Below, piece by piece: positions 1 through 9,805 of a DNA stretch of 64,000 nucleotides. The stretch covers positions 62,001 through 126,000 of the forward strand of contig PERY01000002.1 of NCBI GenBank assembly GCA_002929055.1. The letters are read 5' to 3'. The stretch is from Methylocystis sp. (GTDB lineage Bacteria; Pseudomonadota; Alphaproteobacteria; Rhizobiales; Beijerinckiaceae). The first letter of the stretch is position 1. Each line of letters begins with the position of its first letter. Position numbers and translations under genes: made by a program. A model generated the notes under the pieces. The model made no database searches, was not told the DNA's origin, and was given only the letters and a program-made list of their open reading frames with translations.

Positions 1-831
1 GAACATGAAGCCATAGTCCTTCACGCTCGTGCCGCAGCCCGAGGTGTTGACGACGATATGATCGAGCCCGCCATTCTCGATCTCGCGCGTCCATGCTTCG
101 ATGTTGCGCCGCGCGAAGGCGTGGGACTGCCCGACCTTGCCAAGGTGATGCGGCAAGGCCCCGCAACAGCCTGCGCCCTCCGCCACCACCACCTCGACGC
201 CGTGACGCGTCAGCAGGCGCACGGTCGCTTCGTTTATGCGCGTGTCCAGCACCGATTGAGCGCATCCGTTGAGCAGCGCAACGCGCATCCGGCGCGCGCC
301 CTGCGCCGGGAAAACCTGCGGGCTATCCACGTCTGAAGCCGGTGGAAGCGATTTCGGCGCGAGCGCGAAAAGCGCGCGCAGACGCTTCGGCAGTCGCCCG
401 GCGAAGGGTTTGAGCGGCGTCGCGATGCGCAGCGCCAGGCGAAACAGCGCCGGGCGCGGCAACACGAAGGCGAGCAGGCTGCGCAGGAGTCTTTCTTGTA
501 GCGGCCGCGGAAACGTCTTCTCGATATGCGCGCGCGCATGATCGACGAGATGCATGTAATGCACGCTCGAGGGACATGTCGTCATGCAGGAGAGGCACGA
601 GAGGCAACGGTCGATATGGCGCGTCGTGCGCGCGTCGGCCGGCAACTCCTTCTCCAGCATTTCCTTGATGAGATAGATGCGTCCTCTCGGTGAATCGAGT
701 TCGTCGCCGGTAAGGAGATATGTCGGGCAGGTCGCCGTGCAGAAGCCGCAATGCACGCAGGCGCGGATGATCTTTTCGGATTGAGCGACATCCGGGTCAG
801 CGAGCGCGGTGAGTGAAAAATGCGTCTGCAT
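1..831 (-). CDS. glcF: Glycolate oxidase iron-sulfur subunit GlcF (runs off window start)
   Basis: Open frame from ATG at 831 leftwards: MQTHFSLTALADPDVAQSEKIIRACVHCGFCTATCPTYLLTGDELDSPRGRIYLIKEML...CLSCLSCMTTCPSSVHYMHL, i.e. two 4Fe-4S CxxCxxCxxxCP motifs. Directly downstream of glcE and glcD. Confidence 0.93.
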   Translation of the reverse strand, partial: MQTHFSLTALADPDVAQSEKIIRACVHCGFCTATCPTYLLTGDELDSPRGRIYLIKEMLEKELPADARTTRHIDRCLSCLSCMTTCPSSVHYMHLVDHARAHIEKTFPRPLQERLLRSLLAFVLPRPALFRLALRIATPLKPFAGRLPKRLRALFALAPKSLPPASDVDSPQVFPAQGARRMRVALLNGCAQSVLDTRINEATVRLLTRHGVEVVVAEGAGCCGALPHHLGKVGQSHAFARRNIEAWTREIENGGLDHIVVNTSGCGTSVKDYGFMF

Positions 832-832
832 C

Positions 833-2050
833 TCAAAACTCCGCGCGCATGCGGCCTCGCTCCAGCACATGGGCCGGATCGAAGCTTTCCTTGACGCGCT
901 TCGTCAGGGCGGCGAGCGGCCCCGGCTGGGGATGAAAAACCTCTACGCGCGCCCGCGTGTCCTCCGACGCGCGCATCAGCATCGCATGGCCGCCGTAAGC
1001 GTCGACGGCGGAGCGCACGGTCTCGGCATGCGCATTGAGCGCCGGTTCGAGGCAAAGCCAGATGAGCCCGCCGGCCCAGTCGAAGAGATGCGCAAGGATC
1101 GGCGTTCCCGCCCCGCGCAACGCCTCGACGACCTTGAACCCGTCGGAAGGCGCGACCGACAGACGCCAGATCTGTCCCGAGCGCGCAACGACCGGCGCCG
1201 CGTCTCTGACTTCGGCCCAGAGCCCGGCGGATTTTTCCTGGTCGAGGACATCGAAGCTTGCGCCGCAGTCCTTCAACTGTGCGATCAGCGCATCCCGACG
1301 CATCGCGACGGAAATCTGCGGCCCCTCGATGCGAATTGCGGCGACGGCCCCCTCCGGCGAAAGCGGCGTGACCCCCGCCGGCACGACGGCGAAGGAAGAC
1401 GCCTCATGGGGCATGCCGGAGGCGCGGCGCAATTGCGCGAGACCTTGCGCCTCGTCGAGACCGTGCAGCAACAGAGTCTCCTGCGTCTCCGGCTTCGGCA
1501 GCACTTTGAGCGTCACCTCGGTGAGGAGCGCCAGCGTGCCGTAAGAGCCGCAGACGAGCTTGGACAAATCATAGCCGGTGACGTTCTTCATCACGCGGCC
1601 GCCCGACTTCACAATCTCTCCGCGCCCATTGACGCATTGGAATCCGAGCAGATGGTCGCGCGCGGCGCCCGCCTTGATGCGGCGCGGTCCTGAGGCGTTC
1701 ACCGCGATCACGCCGCCGATTGTCGCGCTGCGCGTCGCGCCGCCGAAAAGTCTCGCATGGTCCATCGGCTCGAAGGCGAGTTGTTGGCGATGCGCGTCGA
1801 GAAGCTCTTCTATCTCGCGCAGAGGCGTGCCTGCGCGCGCCGAGAGAACCAGCTCTTCGGGCTCGTAAAGCGAGACGCCCGAGAGCGCCTTTGTCGACAA
1901 TTCGCGCGGCTGCGGGGCATGCCGGCCAAGGCGCTTCTTCGAGCCCGCGCCGACGATGGCGAAAGACGCATTGCGGCTTCTGGCGAGGCTGATCGCTTCG
2001 GCCGCATCGGCGGCGTCGCGTATCTCGAGCGTCGCGGCGGCTGGGTCCAT
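833..2050 (-). CDS. glcE: Glycolate oxidase FAD-binding subunit GlcE
   Basis: C-terminal part of ORF 833..2518 from MDPAAATLEIRDAADAAEAI; FAD_binding_4-like segment (GAGSKKRLGR, GGATRSATIGGVIAVNASGPRRIKAGAARDHLLGFQCVNGRGEIVKSGGRVMKNVTGYDLSKL). Between glcD and glcF. Confidence 0.92.
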   Translation of the reverse strand: MDPAAATLEIRDAADAAEAISLARSRNASFAIVGAGSKKRLGRHAPQPRELSTKALSGVSLYEPEELVLSARAGTPLREIEELLDAHRQQLAFEPMDHARLFGGATRSATIGGVIAVNASGPRRIKAGAARDHLLGFQCVNGRGEIVKSGGRVMKNVTGYDLSKLVCGSYGTLALLTEVTLKVLPKPETQETLLLHGLDEAQGLAQLRRASGMPHEASSFAVVPAGVTPLSPEGAVAAIRIEGPQISVAMRRDALIAQLKDCGASFDVLDQEKSAGLWAEVRDAAPVVARSGQIWRLSVAPSDGFKVVEALRGAGTPILAHLFDWAGGLIWLCLEPALNAHAETVRSAVDAYGGHAMLMRASEDTRARVEVFHPQPGPLAALTKRVKESFDPAHVLERGRMRAEF

Positions 2051-2052
2051 TG

Positions 2053-3546
2053 TCAGAATCTGGGAATCTCCGGGAAAGGGGTTTTGCCGCCGACGACATG
2101 CATCATACCGAATTCGGCGCAGCGATGCAGCGTTGGAAAAACCTTCCCGGGATTGAGACGGCTCATGGGATCGAAAGCGCATTTCACGCGAAGCTGCTGG
2201 TCGAGATCGATCTCGTTGAACATCTCGCCCATCAGATCGCGCTTTTCGACGCCGACGCCATGTTCGCCGGTGAGAACGCCGCCGACGGAAACGCAAAGCC
2301 GCAGAATGTCGAAGCCGAGTTGTTCGGCGCGCGCGACGTCTCCCTCGATCGAGGCGTCGTACAGGATGAGCGGATGCAGATTGCCGTCGCCCGCGTGAAA
2401 CACGTTGGCGACCTGCAAGCCGTATTTGCTGGCGAGCGCATCCATGCCCTCGAGCACCTCGGGCAGCCGCGCACGGGGAATGGTGCCGTCCATGCAAAGG
2501 TAATCCGGCTTGATGCAACTCACCGCCGGAAAGGCGTTCTTGCGTCCGGCCCAGAACTGCAGCCGCTCGGATTCGCTATTCGAAATTTTGGTGGTGGTCG
2601 CGCCTTCCGAACGCGCGATCTCCTCGACGACTCCGACGAGGTGATCGACCTCCACCTGCGCGCCGTCGAGTTCGACAATGACGATGGCCTCGGCGTCCAG
2701 CGGATAACCGCAGGGCTGGAAGCGCTCCACGGCGTGGATGGTCGCCTTGTCCATCATCTCCATGCCGCCGGGGATGACGCCGCGCGCGATGACGGCGCCG
2801 ACGAAACGCGCGCCGGCGTTGACGCTGGGAAAGCCCACGAGGAGACAGCGCGCGACGGCGGGCTTTTGCAGGATACGGACCGTGACTTCGGTGACGACGC
2901 CGAGCAGCCCCTCGGAGCCGGTCATGAGACCCATGAGATCATAAGCCTCGCTGTCGAGATGCTTCCCGCCGAGCCGTACGATCTCGCCGCCCATCAGCAC
3001 GACTTCGAGGCCGAGAATGTTGTTCGTCGTCAGACCGTATTTGAGGCAATGCACGCCGCCGGCGTTTTCCGCGACATTGCCGCCGATTGAACAGGCGATC
3101 TGCGAGGAGGGATCGGGCGCATAATAGAATCCCTTCGCCTCCACGGCTTTCGAGATGGCGAGATTCTGAACGCCTGGCTGCACGCGGGCGCAACGGTTGT
3201 CGTAATCGATTTCGAGAATCCGATCGAACTTCGACATGCCGAGCAGAATGCCGTCAACAAGCGGCATCGAGCCGCCGGAAAGCGAGGTGCCGGCGCCGCG
3301 CGGCACGATTTTGACGTTCATCTCGGCGGCGAGCGCCATGATGGCGCGCACCTGCGCAACGGTCTCGGGCAGCACGACAACGAGCGGAAGCGCGCGATAC
3401 ATAGTGAAGGCGTCGCATTCGAAGGCGCGCCGCGCCGTCTCGTCGATGATGAGGCCGGACTCGGGAAGAATGTCGCGCAGCAGTGCGATCAATGCGTCGC
3501 GATTTGCGAGAATCTCGGGTTCCGGCGCGGGCATCATCAGCGTCAT
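2053..3546 (-). CDS. glcD: Glycolate oxidase subunit GlcD (FAD-linked oxidase)
   Basis: 497 aa; IVPRGAGTSLSGGSMPLVDGILLGMSKFDRILEID, GGNVAENAGGVHCLKYGLTTNNILGLEVVL, VFHAGDGNLHPLILYD, LTGEHGVGVEKR. Confidence 0.95.
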   Translation of the reverse strand: MTLMMPAPEPEILANRDALIALLRDILPESGLIIDETARRAFECDAFTMYRALPLVVVLPETVAQVRAIMALAAEMNVKIVPRGAGTSLSGGSMPLVDGILLGMSKFDRILEIDYDNRCARVQPGVQNLAISKAVEAKGFYYAPDPSSQIACSIGGNVAENAGGVHCLKYGLTTNNILGLEVVLMGGEIVRLGGKHLDSEAYDLMGLMTGSEGLLGVVTEVTVRILQKPAVARCLLVGFPSVNAGARFVGAVIARGVIPGGMEMMDKATIHAVERFQPCGYPLDAEAIVIVELDGAQVEVDHLVGVVEEIARSEGATTTKISNSESERLQFWAGRKNAFPAVSCIKPDYLCMDGTIPRARLPEVLEGMDALASKYGLQVANVFHAGDGNLHPLILYDASIEGDVARAEQLGFDILRLCVSVGGVLTGEHGVGVEKRDLMGEMFNEIDLDQQLRVKCAFDPMSRLNPGKVFPTLHRCAEFGMMHVVGGKTPFPEIPRF

Positions 3547-3698
3547 CGCAACGCGCCTCCTCCTGTGCGGCCGCGGCGGGCCATTGCCCCGGGCGCAGCG
3601 ACATGTGATCTACCCTGCGAGACCATCAATGTCCCTAGTCGAGGCGCCCCCCGCGCGCAAGCCTGCGTCGCCGCGCGTCTTCCGCAAAAGGAGCCCGC

Positions 3699-4109
3699 AT
3701 GAAAATGAAATTTCTTCTCACGCTCGCCGACGCCAAACGCGTTGCGGCGGCCGCGGCGCAGGAAGCGGGCCGCAATGGCTGGAGCGTGGTCATCGCCATC
3801 GTCGACGACGCGGGCCTGCTGGTTTACCTGGAGCGGCTCGACGGCGCGCAGCCGGCGTCCTGCGAGATCGCCCAGAGCAAGGCGCGCGCCGCCGCCCTCT
3901 TCCGCCGCCCGACCAAGGCGCTCGAAGACACGGTCGCCGGCGGCCGGATCGCCCTGCTCAGCCTTCCGCACATCACGCCCGTGGAGGGCGGCCTGCCGCT
4001 CCTTCACGAAGGTCAGGTGGTCGGCGCCATCGGCGTATCCGGTGTCCAGTCCTTTCAGGACGGCCTCGTGGCCAAGGCCGGCGCGGACGCCCTCGCGGCG
4101 CAGGGTTAA
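3699..4109 (+). CDS. GlcG/HbpS-family heme-binding-like protein
   Basis: 136 aa; ADAKRVAAAAAQEAGRNGWSVVIAIVDDAGLLVYLERLDGAQPAS...GGLPLLHEGQVVGAIGVSGVQSFQDGLVAKAGADAL. Divergent from glcDEF. Confidence 0.88.
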   Translation: MKMKFLLTLADAKRVAAAAAQEAGRNGWSVVIAIVDDAGLLVYLERLDGAQPASCEIAQSKARAAALFRRPTKALEDTVAGGRIALLSLPHITPVEGGLPLLHEGQVVGAIGVSGVQSFQDGLVAKAGADALAAQG

Positions 4110-4186
4110 CAGACTGTTCACGATGCCTGCGAAAGGCGGTGGAGGGGTCGCGTATCAGCCCCCCGCGCCGCTAGGGATGGGTTAAC

Positions 4187-4498
4187 CTAATCCTCGCCGC
4201 CGCCCAGAGCCCGCCGGGCGCGCCCGACCGCTTCCGGCGGCAGGGACTCGGCTGTCGCGAAGGCGAGAAGAAGCGCCTCGTCGCTTGCAAGATGATCCAG
4301 AACCGCAAGGTGAAACCCATGATCTCCCAGCAAAAGGCGCACATCGCCCGGATCGACCCCGGTCAGGGCGAAGAACCTCGCGAGGCGCTCGTCGTCCCGG
4401 GTGAGAAATGCGAGGGCGCGCAAGGCCGTTTCCGAAGGAGGCGGCTCGGAATGGCCTGCGCCTGCACTGCGACCGACGCCTCTGTTGCCGCTTTTCAT
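4187..4498 (-). CDS. DUF3572-family protein
   Basis: From M at 4498: ALRALAFLTRDDERLARFFALTGVDPGDVRLLLGDHGFHLAVLDHLASDEALLLAFA, upstream of divK as in many alphaproteobacteria. Confidence 0.8.
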   Translation of the reverse strand: MKSGNRGVGRSAGAGHSEPPPSETALRALAFLTRDDERLARFFALTGVDPGDVRLLLGDHGFHLAVLDHLASDEALLLAFATAESLPPEAVGRARRALGGGED

Positions 4499-4585
4499 TA
4501 ATCTTCCCGTGGTAACCAACAAGGAACCGGCGCAGTTCTCGAGCGCGCCGCCGCCTCGTGACAGCCGTTCCCTAGAGCGATCCAG

Positions 4586-4960
4586 ATGAAAAAAACTGTC
4601 CTCATCGTAGAGGATAACGAACTCAACATGAAGCTCTTCAACGATCTGTTGGAGGCGAACGGCCATGCCACGCTTCGCACGAAGAGCGGCGTCGAGGCGA
4701 TCTCCCTCGCCCGCGACCATCGGCCGGACCTGATCCTGATGGACATTCAGCTCCCGGAAGTGAGCGGGCTGGAAGTCACGCGCTGGCTGAAGGACGACGA
4801 CGATCTGCGGAGCATCCCCGTCATCGCCATCACGGCTTTCGCCATGAAGGGCGATGAGGAAAAAATCCGGCAGGGAGGCTGCGAGGCTTACCTTTCGAAG
4901 CCAATCTCCGTCGCCAAGTTTCTGGAGACGGTGAACTCCTTTCTCGCGGACAAGAAGTAG
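4586..4960 (+). CDS. divK: Single-domain response regulator DivK
   Basis: 124 aa CheY-like receiver: [23 protein letters not shown]...[21 protein letters not shown]...[32 protein letters not shown]; followed by pleD. Confidence 0.94.
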   Translation: MKKTVLIVEDNELNMKLFNDLLEANGHATLRTKSGVEAISLARDHRPDLILMDIQLPEVSGLEVTRWLKDDDDLRSIPVIAITAFAMKGDEEKIRQGGCEAYLSKPISVAKFLETVNSFLADKK

Positions 4961-4974
4961 GAGACGTCAGCAAG

Positions 4975-6336
4975 ATGACCGCGCGCGTCCTGATCGTCGA
5001 CGACCTGCTCCCCAACATCAAGCTTCTGGAGGCCCGGCTTTCGGCCGAATATTTCGACGTCGTGTCGGCGACCAACGGCCCGGAGGCGCTTGCGCTCTGC
5101 CGGGACGGACGTTGTGACATCGTTCTGCTCGACGTCATGATGCCCGGCATGGATGGCTTCGAGGTTTGCACCCGCCTGAAATCCGATCCCGCCACCATGC
5201 ATCTGCCCGTCGTCATGGTGACGGCGCTGGATCAGCCTGCCGACCGAGTCCGCGGCCTTGAATGCGGCGCCGACGACTTCCTCACCAAGCCTGTCGACGA
5301 ACTGGCGCTGATCGCCCGCGTGCGTTCGCTCACGCGCCTCAAGATCATGCTGGACGAGTTGCGCGCGCGCGCCAACACCTCCGCCAACCTCGGACTCTCC
5401 TCCCGCGAAACGAACGACGGCGCGCGAGGCCGCATTCTCCTCGTCGAGGACCGTCCCAGCTCCGCCGACCGCATCGTCGCGAGCATGCGAGACCTCCACA
5501 ATATCGAGATCGAGAACCATCCCCAGGATGCGCTTTTCCGGGCTGCGGAAAACAATTACGAGCTCGTGATCGTCAGCCTCAATCTGACGGATTTCGACGC
5601 CCTGCGCCTGTGCAGCCAGTTGCGCTCGCTCGAGAGAACGCGCTCGGTCCCCATTCTGCTTCTGGCGGATGTCGAAGACCGGCCGCGCATTCTGCGCGGG
5701 CTCGATCTCGGCGTGAACGATTACATCGTCCGCCCCATCGACCGGAACGAACTCATCGCCCGCGTGCGCACGCAGCTTCGCCGCAAGCGCTACGCCGACA
5801 GCCTTCGCGACAATGTGCAGGCGGCGATCGAACTGGCTGTGGTCGACGCCCTGACGGGCCTCAACAACCGCCGCTTCCTCGAGACGCATCTCGCCAATGC
5901 GCTCGACCAGGCTGCGCACAAGAATCGTCCGCTGTCGCTGATGATCCTGGATATCGATCACTTCAAGTCGGTCAACGACACTTACGGCCATGACGCGGGC
6001 GACGAAGTGCTGAAGGTCTTCGCGCAGCGCATCAAACGCGTGCTGCGCGGCGCCGATCTCGTCTGCCGGCTCGGCGGCGAGGAATTCGTCGTCGTGATGC
6101 CGGACACGCCCCTGCCGGTCGCGGCTCGCGTCGCCGAGCGTGTGCGCGCCGCGGTCGAAGGGGACAAATTTCCGACCGACGCCGCAGCGAGCCGTACGAT
6201 TCCGGTCACGACGTCCATCGGCCTCGCGGAACGCGGCGATGACGCCAACGCGGACGCGCTGCTGCGCCGCGCGGACAAGGCGCTCTATGCCTCGAAAGCC
6301 GCCGGCCGCAACCGCGTGACCGCCGCCGCCGCCTAA
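4975..6336 (+). CDS. pleD: PleD response regulator diguanylate cyclase
   Basis: 453 aa; two receiver domains plus GGDEF (CRLGGEEFVVVMPDTP); divK-pleD order. Confidence 0.95.
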   Translation: MTARVLIVDDLLPNIKLLEARLSAEYFDVVSATNGPEALALCRDGRCDIVLLDVMMPGMDGFEVCTRLKSDPATMHLPVVMVTALDQPADRVRGLECGADDFLTKPVDELALIARVRSLTRLKIMLDELRARANTSANLGLSSRETNDGARGRILLVEDRPSSADRIVASMRDLHNIEIENHPQDALFRAAENNYELVIVSLNLTDFDALRLCSQLRSLERTRSVPILLLADVEDRPRILRGLDLGVNDYIVRPIDRNELIARVRTQLRRKRYADSLRDNVQAAIELAVVDALTGLNNRRFLETHLANALDQAAHKNRPLSLMILDIDHFKSVNDTYGHDAGDEVLKVFAQRIKRVLRGADLVCRLGGEEFVVVMPDTPLPVAARVAERVRAAVEGDKFPTDAAASRTIPVTTSIGLAERGDDANADALLRRADKALYASKAAGRNRVTAAAA

Positions 6337-6462
6337 CTTGAAGAAATCCGTGTGACAAAAACGATCGCCGGGCTTGCAGCCTGCGTCCGGCTGAACTATA
6401 CAGCGCCCGTCGATGCCGCGCGTCGGCCGAAGCCTCACCCAAAGAGGCGGGTCAAAAATGCT

Positions 6463-6538
<76 letters not shown>

Positions 6539-6870
6539 GCTCCAATTCGCACATGCTTGCTCCAGGCTGACGCGCTTTTCGGGCGTGCTGTCACCCGCCC
6601 CGCATGAATGGGAACGGCCGCGGCTCGAAGCGAAGCCGTCGGTCTGTCGACTGGTTTGCTCCCGCCTAACGCCCCAGCTTTAAAGAAGCAAATTTCTCCT
6701 TGATTTTTATCAAGTTAGACAAATTATTCCAAGGCACAGTCACAGGTTTTTAATTTGTAAGCGGGTAGTTTTGAATCGCTACAACCTAGAATGCGCTGCT
6801 TTCCAGGAAAGATACCGGCCCGGTGGGCGCGTGAGGCCATTCGTCGCGTAAATTTTGAAGTGGATGGGCC

Positions 6871-8730
6871 ATGAGCCAATTGAATTGCGGCGGCTGCGAC
6901 CGCCCTGCGATGCTCCTGATAAAGGCTCTTCAGCACGACGTTTTAGAGGGTCTTGCCCGAGATCAGCCCGTCGCGCTTCTCATGAGCTGGATCTGCGAGC
7001 GCGCCGAAAGTCTCGCCCCCGATGTCGTTTGTTCCATCCTTTCCATCGACCCGGCGGGGAGGTTGCGCCCGCTCGTGGCGCCCAGCCTGCCGGAAGAATT
7101 CTCGCTCGCCCTGGACGGCCTCGCGATTGGTCCCACTGTGGGATCATGCGGCACAGCCGCATTTCTGGGCGAACCAGTCGAAGTGACCGACATAGCGACG
7201 GACCCGCTTTGGTCCGACTTCAAAATGCTCGCGCTGCCGCTGGGTCTCCGGGCGTGCTGGTCCACGCCCATTCACGCCTCGGACGGGCGCGTCGTCGGGA
7301 CATTCGCGTTCTATTACCGCTCCTGCAGGGGGCCGAGCGAACTCGATCGGACCATCGTGCAGGGCTGCGTAAATCTCTGCGCCATTGCGCTCGACCAGAG
7401 AGACCGCAAGGACCGCATACAGCGGCTCGCCTATTACGACGTACTGACCGGCGTCGCCAATCGCGCGTCCTTCGAGCGCTTCACCCGCGAGGCCATCGCG
7501 ACCGCGATGAAGGAGAACGCCTGTCTTGCAATCCACTGGATCGACCTGGACAATTTCAAGAACATCAATGACACCCTCGGCCATAACGCAGGCGACGCGC
7601 TGCTGAAGACGGTGACGCAACGAATCTCCGCGACTCTCAAGCCGGGAGAGTTCCTCGCGCGGGTTGGCGGCGACGAATTTGCGGTGGTGCAGCCTTCGGC
7701 CGGCTCGCACGGCGAAATCCAGGATTTGGCCTGTGTCCTTGCCGCAGCGGTGAGTCAGCCGGTGGACATCGACGGAACCGTTGCCGCCGTCAGCGCGAGC
7801 ATTGGCATTGCACGGGCTCCGCAGGATGGATCGGACCTGGCTCTTCTCATGAAGAAAGCCGATCTCGCACTTTATGAAACCAAATCGCACGGGCGGAGAA
7901 ATTTCAGCTTCTATAATAAGGGCATAGAAGAGCGGATTGCGTCGCAGTGGACGCTCGAGCAAGCGCTGAAGACCGCGCTGGCAAGAAAAGAGTTCGAACT
8001 GCATTTTCAGCCGGTCGTCGATCTTGCGACTGTAGCGATCACCGGCTTCGAAGCCTTGCTGCGCTGGCGTCGTCCCGGCCACGGACTACTGACCCCTTAC
8101 GCTTTTCTTCCTGCGGCGGAAAAGGACGAACTGCTGATTTGCGACATCGGCGACTGGGTCTTGAGAGAGGCTTGCACATGCGCCGCTTCGCTGCCCGGCG
8201 AGCTGCGGATCGCGGTGAATCTTTCTCCAAATCAGCTTCGAAAACCGGGCTTCGCTCTCGATGTCGTCAGCGCCCTCGCCGCCTCCGGCCTGTCGCCGCA
8301 ACGGCTGGAGCTTGAAATTACCGAGTCCGCGCTTCTTCTGGAAAACGCCGTGACGCTCAATTGCCTGAGCGATATCCGGCAGCTTGGCGTCTCCATCGCG
8401 CTCGACGATTTCGGGACTGGCTTTTCCGCGCTCTCGCATCTGCGCGCCTTCCCGGTCGACAGGATCAAGATCGACCGCTCCTTTGTGATGGAGGTGGACG
8501 AGAGCCATGCAACCGCCTCGATCATCCGCGCGATCATTGGCCTGGCGCGTGAACTGGGCGTGAAAACCACCGCCGAAGGCGTGGAGACGGAAACGCAACT
8601 GCGCGTCCTCGCCGACTTCGGCTGCGACGAAATCCAGGGATTTTACGTCAGCCGGCCAAAGCCGCTTTCCGCCTTCGACGATTATCTTCGCCGCGGCGAC
8701 TCGCGCCGCCGGCTGTCCGCAGCGTCGTAA
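6871..8730 (+). CDS. GAF-GGDEF-EAL bifunctional c-di-GMP enzyme
   Basis: 619 aa; GAF-like N-terminus (LDGLAIGPTVGSCGTAAFLGEPVEVTDIATDPLW), intact GGDEF (RVGGDEFAVV) and intact EAL (GFEALLRWRRPGHG, DDFGTGFSALSHLRAFPVDRIKIDRSFV). Confidence 0.93.
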   Translation: MSQLNCGGCDRPAMLLIKALQHDVLEGLARDQPVALLMSWICERAESLAPDVVCSILSIDPAGRLRPLVAPSLPEEFSLALDGLAIGPTVGSCGTAAFLGEPVEVTDIATDPLWSDFKMLALPLGLRACWSTPIHASDGRVVGTFAFYYRSCRGPSELDRTIVQGCVNLCAIALDQRDRKDRIQRLAYYDVLTGVANRASFERFTREAIATAMKENACLAIHWIDLDNFKNINDTLGHNAGDALLKTVTQRISATLKPGEFLARVGGDEFAVVQPSAGSHGEIQDLACVLAAAVSQPVDIDGTVAAVSASIGIARAPQDGSDLALLMKKADLALYETKSHGRRNFSFYNKGIEERIASQWTLEQALKTALARKEFELHFQPVVDLATVAITGFEALLRWRRPGHGLLTPYAFLPAAEKDELLICDIGDWVLREACTCAASLPGELRIAVNLSPNQLRKPGFALDVVSALAASGLSPQRLELEITESALLLENAVTLNCLSDIRQLGVSIALDDFGTGFSALSHLRAFPVDRIKIDRSFVMEVDESHATASIIRAIIGLARELGVKTTAEGVETETQLRVLADFGCDEIQGFYVSRPKPLSAFDDYLRRGDSRRRLSAAS

Positions 8731-9005
8731 TCCTGCCCATCCATTTTCGCGCGTGAAACCGCTCGTGCCGGCTTTTCCTCAGACTGACACGAGCTGTACT
8801 TTCGCTCATTCGATGTTTTGTGTTTTCCGAGGCTTGCAATGCCTCACACCAAGCCAAGCTTTACTAATTAATATTTCTTTTTCCCGCAAAGGTTTGCATT
8901 TTTATTGATCTGAAGTGATTTTACTAAAATATGGGGCAAATGGAACTGAGTTCGCCGAACAGGCGTTAAGTTCGTGTTGAGTAAGCGTTTGCGTAGGGGG
9001 TCAGT

Positions 9006-9755
9006 ATGATTGGAGAAGCTCAAGATAAGATCTGCCGTCGAGGAGAGATCTTCACAAGCTCCACCTTGTCGGACAGCTTTACTCCGTCCGTCGTCATAAT
9101 AGAAGCAAGGGCGCTTATTCGCGAATGCCTGGCCCTGTGCCTGCCCAAGAAACTCGATCTTCCGGTTCTGACCTACGCCGACGTCAACTCCTGGAGCCAG
9201 GATCCCGCGGGGGCCTCGGCCTGCGTCATCATCCTGAGCGGCCTCGACCGGCAGGTCGATGGCGAACAATCCGAGCTGGTGCGTGAACTGTCGCGCTGGG
9301 AAAAGGAAGTGCCCGTCATCGTCTTCTCCGACAATGAAAGCAGGAGCCAGATCGCCAACAGCCTGCGCTCCGGCGCCAAGGGCTATATTCCGAGCGACAC
9401 GCCGCTCGAGGTCGTCGCCAAGGCGATCAAGCTCGTGCTGGTCGGCGGCATCTTCGTCCCGGCGAATGTGCTGCTGGAAACCCAGCTGAGCGAAGAGGCG
9501 GGCGCACGCGCAGATGCAAAGCTCGATTTCACCGCGCGCGAGAACGACGTCGTGAAGGCCCTGTTGAAAGGCAAGTCGAACAAGGTCATCGCCTTCGAAC
9601 TCAACATGAGCGAAAGCAGCGTGAAGGTGCATATCCGCAACGTGATGCGCAAGCTTCAGGTGCGCAACCGCACCGAAGCGGTCATCAAGATCGCCGAGAT
9701 CGTGCGCGGTCAGAGCGGTGCGCAAGAGGACGATGACTTTCCCTGCTGCGCGTAA
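9006..9755 (+). CDS. LuxR/NarL-type regulator with degenerate receiver domain
   Basis: 249 aa; C-terminal GerE HTH (FTARENDVVKALLKGKSNKVIAFELNMSESSVKVHIRNVMRKLQVRNRTEAV); N-terminal receiver-like fold with VIILSG where LLLD is expected. Confidence 0.88.
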   Translation: MIGEAQDKICRRGEIFTSSTLSDSFTPSVVIIEARALIRECLALCLPKKLDLPVLTYADVNSWSQDPAGASACVIILSGLDRQVDGEQSELVRELSRWEKEVPVIVFSDNESRSQIANSLRSGAKGYIPSDTPLEVVAKAIKLVLVGGIFVPANVLLETQLSEEAGARADAKLDFTARENDVVKALLKGKSNKVIAFELNMSESSVKVHIRNVMRKLQVRNRTEAVIKIAEIVRGQSGAQEDDDFPCCA

Positions 9756-9805
9756 TTTCTTCGAAAGATTTGGGGACGCCGCGACGCAGAGGCGCCGCGG
9801 CGATA

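Noticed and set aside
833-2518. 561-aa version of GlcE
   Set aside because: N-terminal ~156 residues are antisense-like, overlap glcD in another frame and lack FAD-binding similarity; start reset to 2050.
2050-3090. 346-aa plus-strand ORF opposite glcD
   Set aside because: Shadow ORF; glcD on the other strand is unambiguous.
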